NCBI RefSeq assembly: GCF_004210735.1
Contig: NZ_SDZL01000014.1
Span: 1-53,853, forward strand
Source of the DNA: Brevundimonas sp.
GTDB lineage: Bacteria; Pseudomonadota; Alphaproteobacteria; Caulobacterales; Caulobacteraceae
Reading direction: 5' to 3'
DNA: 53,853 bases
This document shows positions 8,851-17,310 of the stretch, piece after piece (position 1 is the first letter of the stretch; every line of letters starts with the position of its first letter). Below the pieces are notes generated by a model, which did no database searches, was not told the origin of the DNA, and saw only the letters and a list, made by a program, of their open reading frames with translations. The translations under genes were made by a program, and so were the position numbers.

Positions 8851-9789
8851 ATGGAAAGAGACGCCCATTACGCCGCCGTCGGCATCGCCACCGTGCTGTT
8901 GTTGACAGCGCTGGCCGTGTTCACGGTCTGGCTGGCCCGGTTGCAGTTCAACAACGACTACGACCTGTACGACATCGTCTTCTACGGGCCCGTGCGCGGC
9001 CTGTCCGAAGGTGGCGAGGTGCATTTCAACGGCATTCGCGTGGGCGAGGTCACCGATCTGAACCTGGATCCGAACAAGGGTGATCAGGTCATCGCCCGGG
9101 TCCGTCTGGACGCGACCACGCCGGTGCGCGTCACATCCCGCGCCCAGCTGGAGCCGCAGGGCATCACGGGCCTGAACTACATCCAGATCACGGCGGGCAC
9201 ACCCAACAGCGCTATCCTGAAGACCCAGTATCCCGAGAATGTGGTGCCGGTGATCCAGAGCCAGCCCAGCCCTATCGCCGAACTGCTGAGCGGCTCGGGC
9301 ACGGTGCTGGCCCAGACGGTGGACGCGCTGAACCGCATCAACCGGGTGCTGTCTGACGACAACGTGCGCTCCTTCTCCTCCAGCCTGAAGAACGTGGAAT
9401 CGCTGACGGCCGAGCTGGAGGCCCGCAAGGCCATGCTGCAACAGCTGGAGCAGGCCATCACCAACGCCAACAAGGCGGTACAGGAGTTCCAGGGGCTGGC
9501 GACGGACGTCCGTCAGGTGGTGAACAGCGACGGTCGTCAGGCCATCGCCAACATCAACCAGGCGACCAATGAGGCCCGCCAGGCCATCGCCTCGGTCAAC
9601 CGCAGCGTCACCGGACTGGAACAGCCGCTGGACAGCTTCGCCACCTCCAGCCTGCCGCAACTGAGCCAGACCATCGAGGAGCTGCAGGAGGCGACCCGCT
9701 CGCTGCAGTCGCTGATCGACGACGCGCGCGAAAGCCCGCGCGACCTGATCGCCCGTCCCCAATCCAAGGAACTGGAGGTCCAGCCGTGA
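8851..9789 (+). CDS. mlaD: MCE/MlaD-family substrate-binding protein
   Basis: A 312-residue protein with one N-terminal membrane anchor (about residues 9-31) followed by an MCE domain (VRGLSEGGEVHFNGIRVGEV) and a long helical, coiled-coil-like C-terminal part. MCE proteins form hexameric rings in the periplasm that pass lipid between the permease and the outer membrane. A GAGGAG ribosome site precedes the ATG. The stop overlaps the next gene (GTGA). The C-terminal extension makes it longer than E. coli MlaD (183 residues). Confidence 0.92.
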   Translation: MERDAHYAAVGIATVLLLTALAVFTVWLARLQFNNDYDLYDIVFYGPVRGLSEGGEVHFNGIRVGEVTDLNLDPNKGDQVIARVRLDATTPVRVTSRAQLEPQGITGLNYIQITAGTPNSAILKTQYPENVVPVIQSQPSPIAELLSGSGTVLAQTVDALNRINRVLSDDNVRSFSSSLKNVESLTAELEARKAMLQQLEQAITNANKAVQEFQGLATDVRQVVNSDGRQAIANINQATNEARQAIASVNRSVTGLEQPLDSFATSSLPQLSQTIEELQEATRSLQSLIDDARESPRDLIARPQSKELEVQP

Positions 9790-10457
9790 TCCGTTCTGTC
9801 CTGAAAGGCGGCGTCGTGGCCGGCGCCGCCCTGTCACTCGGCGCCTGCGCCCTGCTGTCCACGCCTGATCCGGTGCAGATGTATCGCTTCGGGGCGCAGA
9901 TGGACGCCCCGGCCCCGGCGGGCGACACGCCAGCGCCGCTGCTGGTGTCGATCCGCCGGATCGAGTTCCCTGACGCGTCCAAGGACGCCCGCATTCTGGG
10001 CGTGACGGGGACGGAAACCGCCTACATCGGCGGCGCGCGCTGGGTGTCGCCGGCCGAGACCCTGTTCGACGACAGCCTGAACGCCGCCTTCGCCGCGCGA
10101 CCGGATCAGGTGCGGGTGCTGGACCGGCGCGAGCCCGGCACAACGCCGCTGGTGTTGCGGGTGACGGTGTCCAGCTTCGAGGCGCGCTATCTGGACGGCA
10201 AGGACGCGGCGCCGACGGTGGTGATCACCGCCCGGGCGCAGCTGCGCAACACGCCGGAACGCGAGCGCGGCGCCGGCCCGATCCGCCCCGAGGACGGCCG
10301 CACGGTCGAGCGGGTGTTCAGCGTCACCCAACCGGCGGGTGAGAACCGCGTCTCGGCCATCGTTCAGGCGTTCGACGTCGCCACGCGCGACATCAACACC
10401 CGGATCGTGGACTGGAGCATCAGCTCGGCCCCGACCCCGCTGGCCGCCGCGCGATAG
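9786..10457 (+). CDS. ABC-type transport auxiliary lipoprotein
   Basis: A 223-residue exported lipoprotein. The signal sequence ends in the lipobox LSLGAC. The body fits the PqiC/DUF330-like auxiliary lipoprotein family that accompanies MCE systems, probably as an outer-membrane-facing partner of the MlaD-type ring. It starts with GTG overlapping the mlaD stop, so it is coupled to the operon. Confidence 0.82.
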   Translation: MIRSVLKGGVVAGAALSLGACALLSTPDPVQMYRFGAQMDAPAPAGDTPAPLLVSIRRIEFPDASKDARILGVTGTETAYIGGARWVSPAETLFDDSLNAAFAARPDQVRVLDRREPGTTPLVLRVTVSSFEARYLDGKDAAPTVVITARAQLRNTPERERGAGPIRPEDGRTVERVFSVTQPAGENRVSAIVQAFDVATRDINTRIVDWSISSAPTPLAAAR

Positions 10458-10470
10458 GGACCGGCGCGCG

Positions 10471-11109
10471 ATGATCCTGATCGGCCAGTACGATTCACCG
10501 TTCGTGCGCCGCGTCGGGATCGCTGCGGCCCTGTACGGCGTCGCGTTTCAGAACCAGCCGTGGTCGACGTTCGGCGAGGGCGACAGGATCGCCGCCTACA
10601 ATCCTACGCGGCGCGTGCCGGCCCTGGTGCTGGACGACGGCGCCGTGGTGGTCGACAGCGCCTGTTGCCTGGACTGGCTGGACGACCAGCAGCGGGCGGC
10701 GGGCGATGAGGCGCTGATCCCCGCCTCAGGCGTGGCCCGGCGCGAGATCCTGTATCGCACCGCATTGGCCACCGGCCTGTCCGACAAGATCGTGGCCCTG
10801 TTCTACGAAAAGGCGCTGCACGAGGTCCGGTCGCAGGTCTGGCTGGACCGCTGCCGCGCCCAGATCCACGCCAGCCTGACGGCGCTGGAGGCCCTGCGCG
10901 CCACGGCGACCGACGACTGGCTGATGGGCGACGCCCTGACCCACGCCGACATCGCCCTGGGCTGCGCCTTGCAACACGCCCGCGAGTCCAGCCCCGACGA
11001 GATCGACCTGACCGCCTGGCCCGCGCTGTCCGCCCACAATGAGCGCTGCGAGGCGCTGGCCCCGTTCCGCGCGATCTACAAACCCTTCACCGGCCCGGCC
11101 GACAGCTGA
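10471..11109 (+). CDS. Glutathione S-transferase family protein
   Basis: A 212-residue protein with an N-terminal thioredoxin-like GST domain (MILIGQYDSPFVRRVGIAA, then NPTRRVPALVLDDG and DSACCLDWLD) and an all-helical C-terminal domain. Substrate unknown. The frame is open upstream to 10339 inside the lipoprotein gene, but the ATG at 10471 sits at the conserved start of the fold. It lies 13 bp after the Mla-type operon and may be co-transcribed, though a link to lipid transport is not established. Confidence 0.85.
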   Translation: MILIGQYDSPFVRRVGIAAALYGVAFQNQPWSTFGEGDRIAAYNPTRRVPALVLDDGAVVVDSACCLDWLDDQQRAAGDEALIPASGVARREILYRTALATGLSDKIVALFYEKALHEVRSQVWLDRCRAQIHASLTALEALRATATDDWLMGDALTHADIALGCALQHARESSPDEIDLTAWPALSAHNERCEALAPFRAIYKPFTGPADS

Positions 11110-11196
11110 CGCCGCGCGGCGGATTACCGCGATTTAAGTGCTCGCGTCCGCAAACCTGACCTAGTCCTTGGCGGACACAAGGTCGGGGAGGGTGGC

Positions 11197-12450
11197 ATGA
11201 CGGCTGTGACAGCGGATGCGGAGACGGCGCCGGCGCAATCGATCGGCAAGCCCAAGGTGCGCGTTCAGACGCTGGATGTGATCCGGGGTCTGGCGATCCT
11301 GGGCATACTGGCGGTGAACGCCGACGGGTTCGCCCAGCCGATGTTCGGGGCCTTGTATCCCCTGACCTGGCCCTTCCCGAACGAGGGCGCCACGGCGATC
11401 TCCTATTGGGTGATGGACGCCTTCTTCCACCACAAATTCGTGGCGCTGTTCTCCATGCTGTTCGGCGTGTCGCTATTCCTGGTGGGCGGCGAGCGGACGG
11501 ACAAGGGCAAGGGCCGTGTGCTGTGGCGGCGGCTGGCGGTGCTGCTGGTGCTGGGCCTGATGCACGGGTTCGGCCTGTGGTGGGGCGATATCCTGGCGCT
11601 CTATGCCGTCACGGGCATGGTGATGCTGTTCTTCCGCTCGTTCGGGCCCAGGACGCTGCTGGTGATGGGCGCGGCGCTTTATGTCCTTATGGCGACAAAC
11701 GGGATGGACCCGGCGGTCCTGCCCAATGCCTCGCCCGAGGCGCGAGCCGAGGCGACCGTGGCCCTGATCCGCCCGCAAGAACAGATCGACGGCCTGCGGG
11801 CCATGGCGGCGGCGGAGACGGCCGAGGCCAAGTCGTCGTGGGCCGGCGCCTACCGGGTCAATACCGAGGCGTATCTGCGGCTGCTGTCCGGCAACCCGTT
11901 CCTGATCCCCCCGACGCTGGCGCTGATGATGATCGGCCTGTCGCTGTTCAAGTCGGGCTTCCTGGCGGGGCGTTCGCGTTCGTGGGTGTACGGCGCCGTG
12001 ATCGTCGTGGGGGCCGCCGGGCTGGGCTTGCAGGCCTGGCTGTCGTGGCAGGAGCATGTCTTGGGCGCGCCGGTGCTGGGCGGGCGACTGGCCGAGACGC
12101 TGATCTCGCCGATCATCGCCCTGGCCTACGCCAGCGTGCTGATCCTGATGATCAAGGCGGGCATGGCGATGCGGCCGCTGGCGGCGGCGGGGCGGATGGC
12201 CTTCACCAACTATCTGACCCAGTCGCTGATCATGACCGGCATCTTCTATGGCGGACGCGGCAGCCTGATGGGCGAGGTCGATCGACCCGCGCTGTGGGGC
12301 ATCGTGCTGGCCGTGTGGGCCCTGCAACTGACCTGGTCGCCGCTGTGGCTGTCGAGGTTCGAGATGGGGCCGTTTGAATGGATCTGGCGCTGCCTGACGC
12401 ACGGACGCTGGGTGCCGCTGGTGAAGCGAGAAGGGGCGCTGGCTGTTTAA
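11197..12450 (+). CDS. DUF418 / YeiB-like multi-pass membrane protein
   Basis: A 417-residue inner-membrane protein. The N-terminal stretch VQTLDVIRGLAILGILAVNA is the hallmark of the DUF418/YeiB family, and about ten hydrophobic segments follow. The C-terminal DUF418 part (GRMAFTNYLTQSLI and beyond) is present. Function is unknown; the fold is related to acyltransferase-3-type membrane proteins. A GGGAGG ribosome site precedes the ATG. Confidence 0.85.
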   Translation: MTAVTADAETAPAQSIGKPKVRVQTLDVIRGLAILGILAVNADGFAQPMFGALYPLTWPFPNEGATAISYWVMDAFFHHKFVALFSMLFGVSLFLVGGERTDKGKGRVLWRRLAVLLVLGLMHGFGLWWGDILALYAVTGMVMLFFRSFGPRTLLVMGAALYVLMATNGMDPAVLPNASPEARAEATVALIRPQEQIDGLRAMAAAETAEAKSSWAGAYRVNTEAYLRLLSGNPFLIPPTLALMMIGLSLFKSGFLAGRSRSWVYGAVIVVGAAGLGLQAWLSWQEHVLGAPVLGGRLAETLISPIIALAYASVLILMIKAGMAMRPLAAAGRMAFTNYLTQSLIMTGIFYGGRGSLMGEVDRPALWGIVLAVWALQLTWSPLWLSRFEMGPFEWIWRCLTHGRWVPLVKREGALAV

Positions 12451-12574
12451 CGCGCCAGCAGGAAGGCCAAGTTAAAGGCAGCACCGTAAGAACGGGCGAC
12501 GTCCTACGTCACGTCCCGAGCCGTCGTGTGATTGCTGGGCGGGGAGCTTTCGGAATTTGTGCTACCTGTGGGCG

Positions 12575-12943
12575 ATGAAAAGTTGGGTGTGGCTAGCGGC
12601 TGGCTGTATGGCTCTCATCGGGTGCGGGCCGGCGCTACCTGATGGATATGCGGTTACGTATGGAGATCGGGGTAAAGCTTGGCTTTCCAACCCGGACGGA
12701 ACCATCGCGCACGGGGCTTTGATCAAGCAGTTATATCGCGCGGAGGGTCAGCTTCTCTTGATCACCGTCGCTGCCACTATGGGCGGAGAAATCGAAGGGC
12801 CGCGCCCCCTGGACGACACTTGTTACGTCGCCTTGCTGATCGAGACCGAACGACAACTGGTCAGGCAGATACGAATGGCCGAGGCCAATCGGCTATCGTC
12901 GAAAATGAAGTTGGTCGAGTCATCCAATGCCGGTTGCCGGTAA
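12575..12943 (+). CDS. Small hypothetical lipoprotein
   Basis: A 122-residue protein of unknown function. The N-terminus MKSWVWLAAGCMALIGCGPA is a lipoprotein signal with cleavage before the Cys of LIGC. The mature part ends in a Cys-containing tail (SNAGCR). GC is lower than in the neighbours, hinting at acquired DNA. An in-frame ATG at 12557 would add six residues (MCYLWA) and spoil the signal sequence, so I prefer 12575. Confidence 0.55.
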   Translation: MKSWVWLAAGCMALIGCGPALPDGYAVTYGDRGKAWLSNPDGTIAHGALIKQLYRAEGQLLLITVAATMGGEIEGPRPLDDTCYVALLIETERQLVRQIRMAEANRLSSKMKLVESSNAGCR

Positions 12944-12961
12944 GACATGCAGGCGTCGTAG

Positions 12962-13531
12962 TCAGGGCAGCAATGAGCGGGCGCGTCGGTAGTGCGTGGC
13001 GACGACGCCGTTGCTGAACGGTGTGGCTGAGATCAGCTCAAGCCGTCGCGGATCGGGCAAGCCGCCTTGATACAGGGTCGGGCCGTGGCCGGCGATCCGG
13101 GGATGGATGAGGAATTTGTACTCGTCGATCAGATTTAGCCGGTCCAGTGCAGCCGCCAGCTGGCCGCTGCCCAGAAGAACGCCGGCGGGGGTCGCGTCCT
13201 TCAGCCTCTGCACGCCTGTGTGCAGGTCGCCGGTGATGGGGTGGCTGTTGGTCCAGGGGAAGACCGCGCGCGTCGATGACACCACATACTTTGGCTTGGT
13301 CTCCAGCTTGACCGCCCACTCGCGTAACGCCGGCGGGGCATCGACATCACCGTGGGCGACGGCGGGCCAATAGCTTTCCATCATTTCGTAGGTGACGCGG
13401 CCCCACAGCATCGCTCCGCTGTCATCCATTAGACGGGTGAAGAAGGCGTGCGTTTCGTCGTCGGCGATTCCCGCCTGGTGGTCGATACAGCCGTCCACGG
13501 TGACGTTGAGGCAGAAGGTCAGAAGTCCCAT
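12962..13531 (-). CDS. RibD C-terminal/dihydrofolate reductase family protein
   Basis: A 189-residue protein of the dihydrofolate-reductase-like RibD_C superfamily (YyaP/YwjB type). Features are the N-terminal strand FCLNVTVDGCID, the GAMLWGRVTYEMM motif and the C-terminal VLLGSGQLAAALDRLNLIDE. These are probably NADPH-dependent reductases of unknown substrate. It is transcribed alone on the minus strand. Confidence 0.85.
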   Translation of the reverse strand: MGLLTFCLNVTVDGCIDHQAGIADDETHAFFTRLMDDSGAMLWGRVTYEMMESYWPAVAHGDVDAPPALREWAVKLETKPKYVVSSTRAVFPWTNSHPITGDLHTGVQRLKDATPAGVLLGSGQLAAALDRLNLIDEYKFLIHPRIAGHGPTLYQGGLPDPRRLELISATPFSNGVVATHYRRARSLLP

Positions 13532-13597
13532 GCGGCGAGCCTAGGCCACAAAGGGACCGGATCGCCAGAGGGGCAAGGTTTACACAGAAACGCCGCA

Positions 13598-13625
13598 ACG
13601 GGCCGGAAGCGGACTTCCGGCCCGT
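13598..13625 (-). terminator. Hairpin terminator after scoAB
   Basis: ACGGGCCGGAAG and CTTCCGGCCCGT form a perfect 12-bp stem with a 4-nt loop, 16 bp past the scoB stop. The U-run is weak, so strength is uncertain. Confidence 0.6.
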
Positions 13626-13641
13626 GCGATGATGAACAGGC

Positions 13642-14292
13642 TCAGCCCAGGCCGGGCGCGACCGTGTAGTCGGCCTCGGTCTTGGCGGCGACCTCGTCCA
13701 GGGTGACGCCGTCGGCCAGTTCGATCAGTTCCAGGCCCGAACCGTCCGGCTTGACGTCGAAGACGGCCAGGTCGGTGATGATGCGGCTGACCACGCCCGT
13801 GCCGGTCAGGGGCAGGGTGCAGGTTTTCAGGACCTTGGACTGGCCATGCTTGTTGGCGTGATCCATGACCACGACTACGCGCTTGACGCCCGCCACCAGG
13901 TCCATGGCGCCGCCCATACCCTTCACCAGCTTGCCGGGGATCATCCAGTTGGCGATGTCGCCGTTCTGGGCCACTTCCATGGCGCCCAGGATGGACAGGT
14001 TGATGTGGCCGCCGCGGATCATGGCGAAGCTGTCGGCGCTGCTGAAATAGCTGCTCTCGGGGATTTCGGTGATCGTCTGCTTGCCGGCGTTGATCAGGTC
14101 GGGGTCTTCCTCGCCCTCATAGGGGAAGGGGCCCATGCCCAGCATGCCGTTCTCGGACTGGAGGGTGACCTCCATCCCTTCGGGGATATAGTTGGCGACC
14201 AGGGTCGGGATACCGATGCCCAGGTTGACGTAAAAGCCGTCCTGCAGCTCTTTCGCGGCGCGTTCGGCCAGTTGTTCGCGAGTGCGGGCCAT
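13642..14292 (-). CDS. scoB: 3-oxoacid CoA-transferase subunit B
   Basis: A 216-residue beta subunit of a succinyl-CoA:3-ketoacid (or acetoacetate) CoA-transferase. It carries the family motif SENGMLGMGP with the catalytic Glu that forms the acyl-CoA intermediate, and the NLGIGIPTLV N-terminus. With ScoA it activates acetoacetate for ketone-body or PHB-derived carbon use. The frame runs upstream to 14526 inside scoA; the ATG at 14292, 2 bp after the scoA stop, gives the standard subunit length. Confidence 0.93.
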   Translation of the reverse strand: MARTREQLAERAAKELQDGFYVNLGIGIPTLVANYIPEGMEVTLQSENGMLGMGPFPYEGEEDPDLINAGKQTITEIPESSYFSSADSFAMIRGGHINLSILGAMEVAQNGDIANWMIPGKLVKGMGGAMDLVAGVKRVVVVMDHANKHGQSKVLKTCTLPLTGTGVVSRIITDLAVFDVKPDGSGLELIELADGVTLDEVAAKTEADYTVAPGLG

Positions 14293-14294
14293 GA

Positions 14295-14996
14295 TTACGC
14301 TCCCTTCTGACGGACGGTGCGCTGTTCGATGCGCTTTTCGGACACGGTCTGGATCAGGCGGTCGACATAGACGCCCGGCGTGTGGATGTGGTCCGGGTCG
14401 ATCGAGCCGACGGGGACGATCTCTTCCACCTCTACAACCGTCACCTTGCCCGCCGTGGCCATCATCGGGTTGAAGTTGCGGGCGGTCTTGCGGAACACCA
14501 GGTTGCCGCGCTCGTCGGCCTTCCACGCCTTGACGATGGCCAGGTCGGCGACCAGGCCGGTTTCCATCACATAGTCGCGGCCGTTGAAATTGCGCACTTC
14601 CTTGCCCTCGGCGACCAGGGTGCCGACGCCCGTGGCGGTGAAGAAGGCGGGGATGCCCGCGCCGCCCGCGCGGATGCGCTCGGCCAGGGTGCCCTGGGGG
14701 TTGAACTCAAGCTGCAGCTCGCCGGCCAGATACTGGCGCTCGAACTCCTTGTTCTCGCCGACGTAGGACGAGATCATCTTGGCGATCTGGCGCGTCTCCA
14801 GCAGCTGGCCCAGGCCGAAGCCGTCGACGCCCGCGTTGTTCGAGATGACGGTCAGGCCCTTGACGCCCGAGGCTTTCAGCCCCGCGATCAGGTTTTCCGG
14901 GATGCCGCACAGGCCGAAGCCGCCGGACATGACGGTCATGCCGTCGAAAGTCAGGCCCTCCAGCGCGGACGTGACGTCAGCGTATACCTTGCGCAT
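14295..14996 (-). CDS. scoA: 3-oxoacid CoA-transferase subunit A
   Basis: A 233-residue alpha subunit of the same CoA-transferase, with the motif [13 protein letters not shown] and a C-terminal half typical of the family. The ATG at 14996 is preceded by GGGAGAG; the longer frame to 15071 has no ribosome site and an atypical extension. It is the promoter-proximal gene of the two-gene operon. Confidence 0.93.
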   Translation of the reverse strand: MRKVYADVTSALEGLTFDGMTVMSGGFGLCGIPENLIAGLKASGVKGLTVISNNAGVDGFGLGQLLETRQIAKMISSYVGENKEFERQYLAGELQLEFNPQGTLAERIRAGGAGIPAFFTATGVGTLVAEGKEVRNFNGRDYVMETGLVADLAIVKAWKADERGNLVFRKTARNFNPMMATAGKVTVVEVEEIVPVGSIDPDHIHTPGVYVDRLIQTVSEKRIEQRTVRQKGA

Positions 14997-15203
14997 CGCT
15001 CTCCCTTTTTTCACCGTCTGATGAATATCGCGGTCTGTCTCGTCCCTAACCCGGCGCAAGCGCGGCGGCAAGCGGGCGAAAGGCTTAGACCCGCATGAAC
15101 AGCGTTAACCTTTTCTCTCGCCTGTGGCGCGCAGGCGCTGGCGCGACGATGTTCGTCGGGTAAGAAGGCCAGACTTTCATGCAACCGGCCGGCAGGGGGA
15201 CAC

Positions 15204-16070
15204 GTGCGGGCAGGCATCAACGCATTGGCGCTGACGTTCGTGGCGGGCGTCGCCCTTGGGCTGGCGGCGACGCCGGACGGGCGCGCCTGGCTGCGCCATC
15301 CCACCCTGTTGCTGGGCGGAGCGGCGAACGCCTCGGCCAGTGCGCCGGCGCCTGTCGCGCCGCCCGCGCCGGTCCCCGCCGCCGCGCCAGCCGTGACGGT
15401 CACGCCGCTGAAGGATCGGATGGCCGAGGGCCGGCTGCGGATCGGTGTGTTCGGCGACTCCATGGCCGACGGCCTGTGGGCCGGCCTGTACCGCGACCTG
15501 CGCGACCAACCGGGCGTCACGGTGACCAAGTTCAGCGAGGTGTCCACCGGCCTGACCCGCTACGACTATGTCGATATCGGCGCCAAGACCGCACGCCAGC
15601 TGGACGAACAGCCGGTGGATGCGGCGGTCATCCTGTTCGGGACCAACGACGCCCAGACGCTCAGTCTGGACGGGGAACTGCATCCCTTTGGTTCTGACGC
15701 GTGGAAGGCGGCCTATGGTCGGCGTGTGGATGATCTGGTCGCCCTGCTGCGGTCGCGGGACGTGGCGGTCTATTGGGTCGGCCTGCCGCGCATGAAGCGC
15801 GAGAGCTTCGACGCCCGGATGGCCGTCATCAACGGGGTGGTCGAGGCGCGGATGACGGCGCTGGCCGTGCCCTATCTGGCGACCGAAACCCTGACCTCCG
15901 ACCCCCAAGGTCGATACGACGCCTATCTGACCACCGAGGCGGGACGGCGTCGCCTGATGCGGGCCGACGACGGTATTCACATGTCGATGGCGGGCTATCA
16001 GCGGATCAGCGCGCCGGTGGCCGAACGTCTGATGCGCGACGCCGGTATGGCCGCCGGGGCCGCCGGCTGA
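15204..16070 (+). CDS. DUF459-type SGNH hydrolase
   Basis: A 288-residue exported or membrane-anchored protein. It has an N-terminal hydrophobic segment, an Ala/Pro linker (about residues 45-70) and an SGNH hydrolase domain with block I GDS (about 83-85), the FGTND block III (about 145) and the C-terminal D-x2-H (DDGIH). DUF459 proteins are periplasmic esterase-like enzymes. It begins with GTG after a GGCAGGGGG ribosome site and is the first gene of an envelope acylation operon. Confidence 0.87.
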   Translation: MRAGINALALTFVAGVALGLAATPDGRAWLRHPTLLLGGAANASASAPAPVAPPAPVPAAAPAVTVTPLKDRMAEGRLRIGVFGDSMADGLWAGLYRDLRDQPGVTVTKFSEVSTGLTRYDYVDIGAKTARQLDEQPVDAAVILFGTNDAQTLSLDGELHPFGSDAWKAAYGRRVDDLVALLRSRDVAVYWVGLPRMKRESFDARMAVINGVVEARMTALAVPYLATETLTSDPQGRYDAYLTTEAGRRRLMRADDGIHMSMAGYQRISAPVAERLMRDAGMAAGAAG

Positions 16071-16071
16071 G

Positions 16072-17310
16072 GTGCGGGCGGGGGCGCTCCTTGTCGCTGG
16101 ACTGCTGGCCCTGAGCGGGCCGGTCCGGGCCCAAACGCCTTATGTGGCCCTGTCGCCGCCGTCACCCGGTCACAGCCTGTGCCCGGGCGGATTGTGTGAC
16201 ACCGGAACACTGGCGGGCCTGTTCGAGGCGCTGGCGGCGGTCGAGGCGGGTGAGCAGACGCGGCCCGTCCACATCCTGCAACTGGGCGACAGCCATACGG
16301 CGGGCGACCGCATCACCGGCGCCGTCAGGGCGGCGTTGCAGGCCCGGTTCGGACGCGGTGGGCCGGGCGTATTGCCGCCGGGGCCGCTCTATTCCGGCTA
16401 TCGCCCGTTGCAGGTGGAGATGACGGTCGAGGGCTGGTCAGTTCAGACCGCCCCCTTGAGCGCATCGGGCGCCGTCAGCGGTTTCGGCTTGACCGGCGCC
16501 CGCGCGGTCGTGGCGCCGGGGCGGTCGCTGACGCTGCGGCTGGAGGGGCCGGCGCAATCCCGCACGATGGGACTGTGCGCCGATGTCGGCCCCGGCGTCG
16601 GCGCGGTGTCCGTACGAACGTCCGAAAGCGTGCAGATCGCCGATTTCGCAGCGCCCGAGCCGGGCGTGGCCTGTCGTGAGGTGGTGCTGTCGCAGCCCGT
16701 GGACGAGGTGACGCTGACGGGCGAGCAGGGCGTGACGACCCTGCACGACATTCGACTGACGGCCGTGTCGGGTGGCGTGGCCGTGTCCGGCCTAGGCGTG
16801 GTCGGGGCGACGCTGAACGATCTGGCGCAGCGGGACCCGGCGCTGACGGCGCTGCAACTGGCGGCATGGCGGCCGGACCTGATCATCCTGGCCTTCGGGA
16901 CCAATGACGGCTTTGACGCCCAACTGACGGCGCAGGGGTATGAGGTCCTGCTGCGCGGCCAGATCGCGCGGCTGCGGGCGTTGTCGCCGGGCACGGCGCT
17001 GATGATCCTGGGCGCGCCGGACGCGCTGAAGTCGGGCTTGAACGGCTGCGGCGCCGGGCGCGGGGCGCCGCCGGGTCTGGCGATGGTCCGGGACGTGCAG
17101 CGCCGGGTCGCCGCCGACACGGGTGTGGCGTTCTGGGACTGGCATGGACGAATGGGGGGTGACTGCGCGGCCGAGCGACTGGCGACCCTGTCCGAGCCGA
17201 TGATGCGGCCGGACCGGGTGCATTTCACCGCCACCGGCGCCGACTGGATCGGCGGTATGCTGGCCGATGACCTGATGACCGCCTTCGACGCCTGGAAGGG
17301 GGCGCGCTGA
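16072..17310 (+). CDS. Secreted SGNH/GDSL hydrolase
   Basis: A 412-residue protein with a cleavable signal peptide (MRAGALLVAGLLALSGPVRAQ). The SGNH domain has LGDSHTAGD (about 72), FGTND (about 274) and the D-x2-H of PDRVHF (about 381-385). The long insertion between blocks I and III is a carbohydrate-binding-like beta-rich segment. It starts with GTG one base after the previous stop and its own stop overlaps the MBOAT start. The likely job is acetyl transfer to, or removal from, an exported glycan. Confidence 0.85.
   Translation: MRAGALLVAGLLALSGPVRAQTPYVALSPPSPGHSLCPGGLCDTGTLAGLFEALAAVEAGEQTRPVHILQLGDSHTAGDRITGAVRAALQARFGRGGPGVLPPGPLYSGYRPLQVEMTVEGWSVQTAPLSASGAVSGFGLTGARAVVAPGRSLTLRLEGPAQSRTMGLCADVGPGVGAVSVRTSESVQIADFAAPEPGVACREVVLSQPVDEVTLTGEQGVTTLHDIRLTAVSGGVAVSGLGVVGATLNDLAQRDPALTALQLAAWRPDLIILAFGTNDGFDAQLTAQGYEVLLRGQIARLRALSPGTALMILGAPDALKSGLNGCGAGRGAPPGLAMVRDVQRRVAADTGVAFWDWHGRMGGDCAAERLATLSEPMMRPDRVHFTATGADWIGGMLADDLMTAFDAWKGAR

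Noticed and set aside
8005-10143. 712-codon minus-strand open frame
   Set aside because: Runs antisense across mlaF, mlaD and the lipoprotein; composition (QLGQ, HHR repeats) is that of a shadow.
12557-12574. Upstream ATG for the small lipoprotein
   Set aside because: Adds MCYLWA before an otherwise complete signal peptide.
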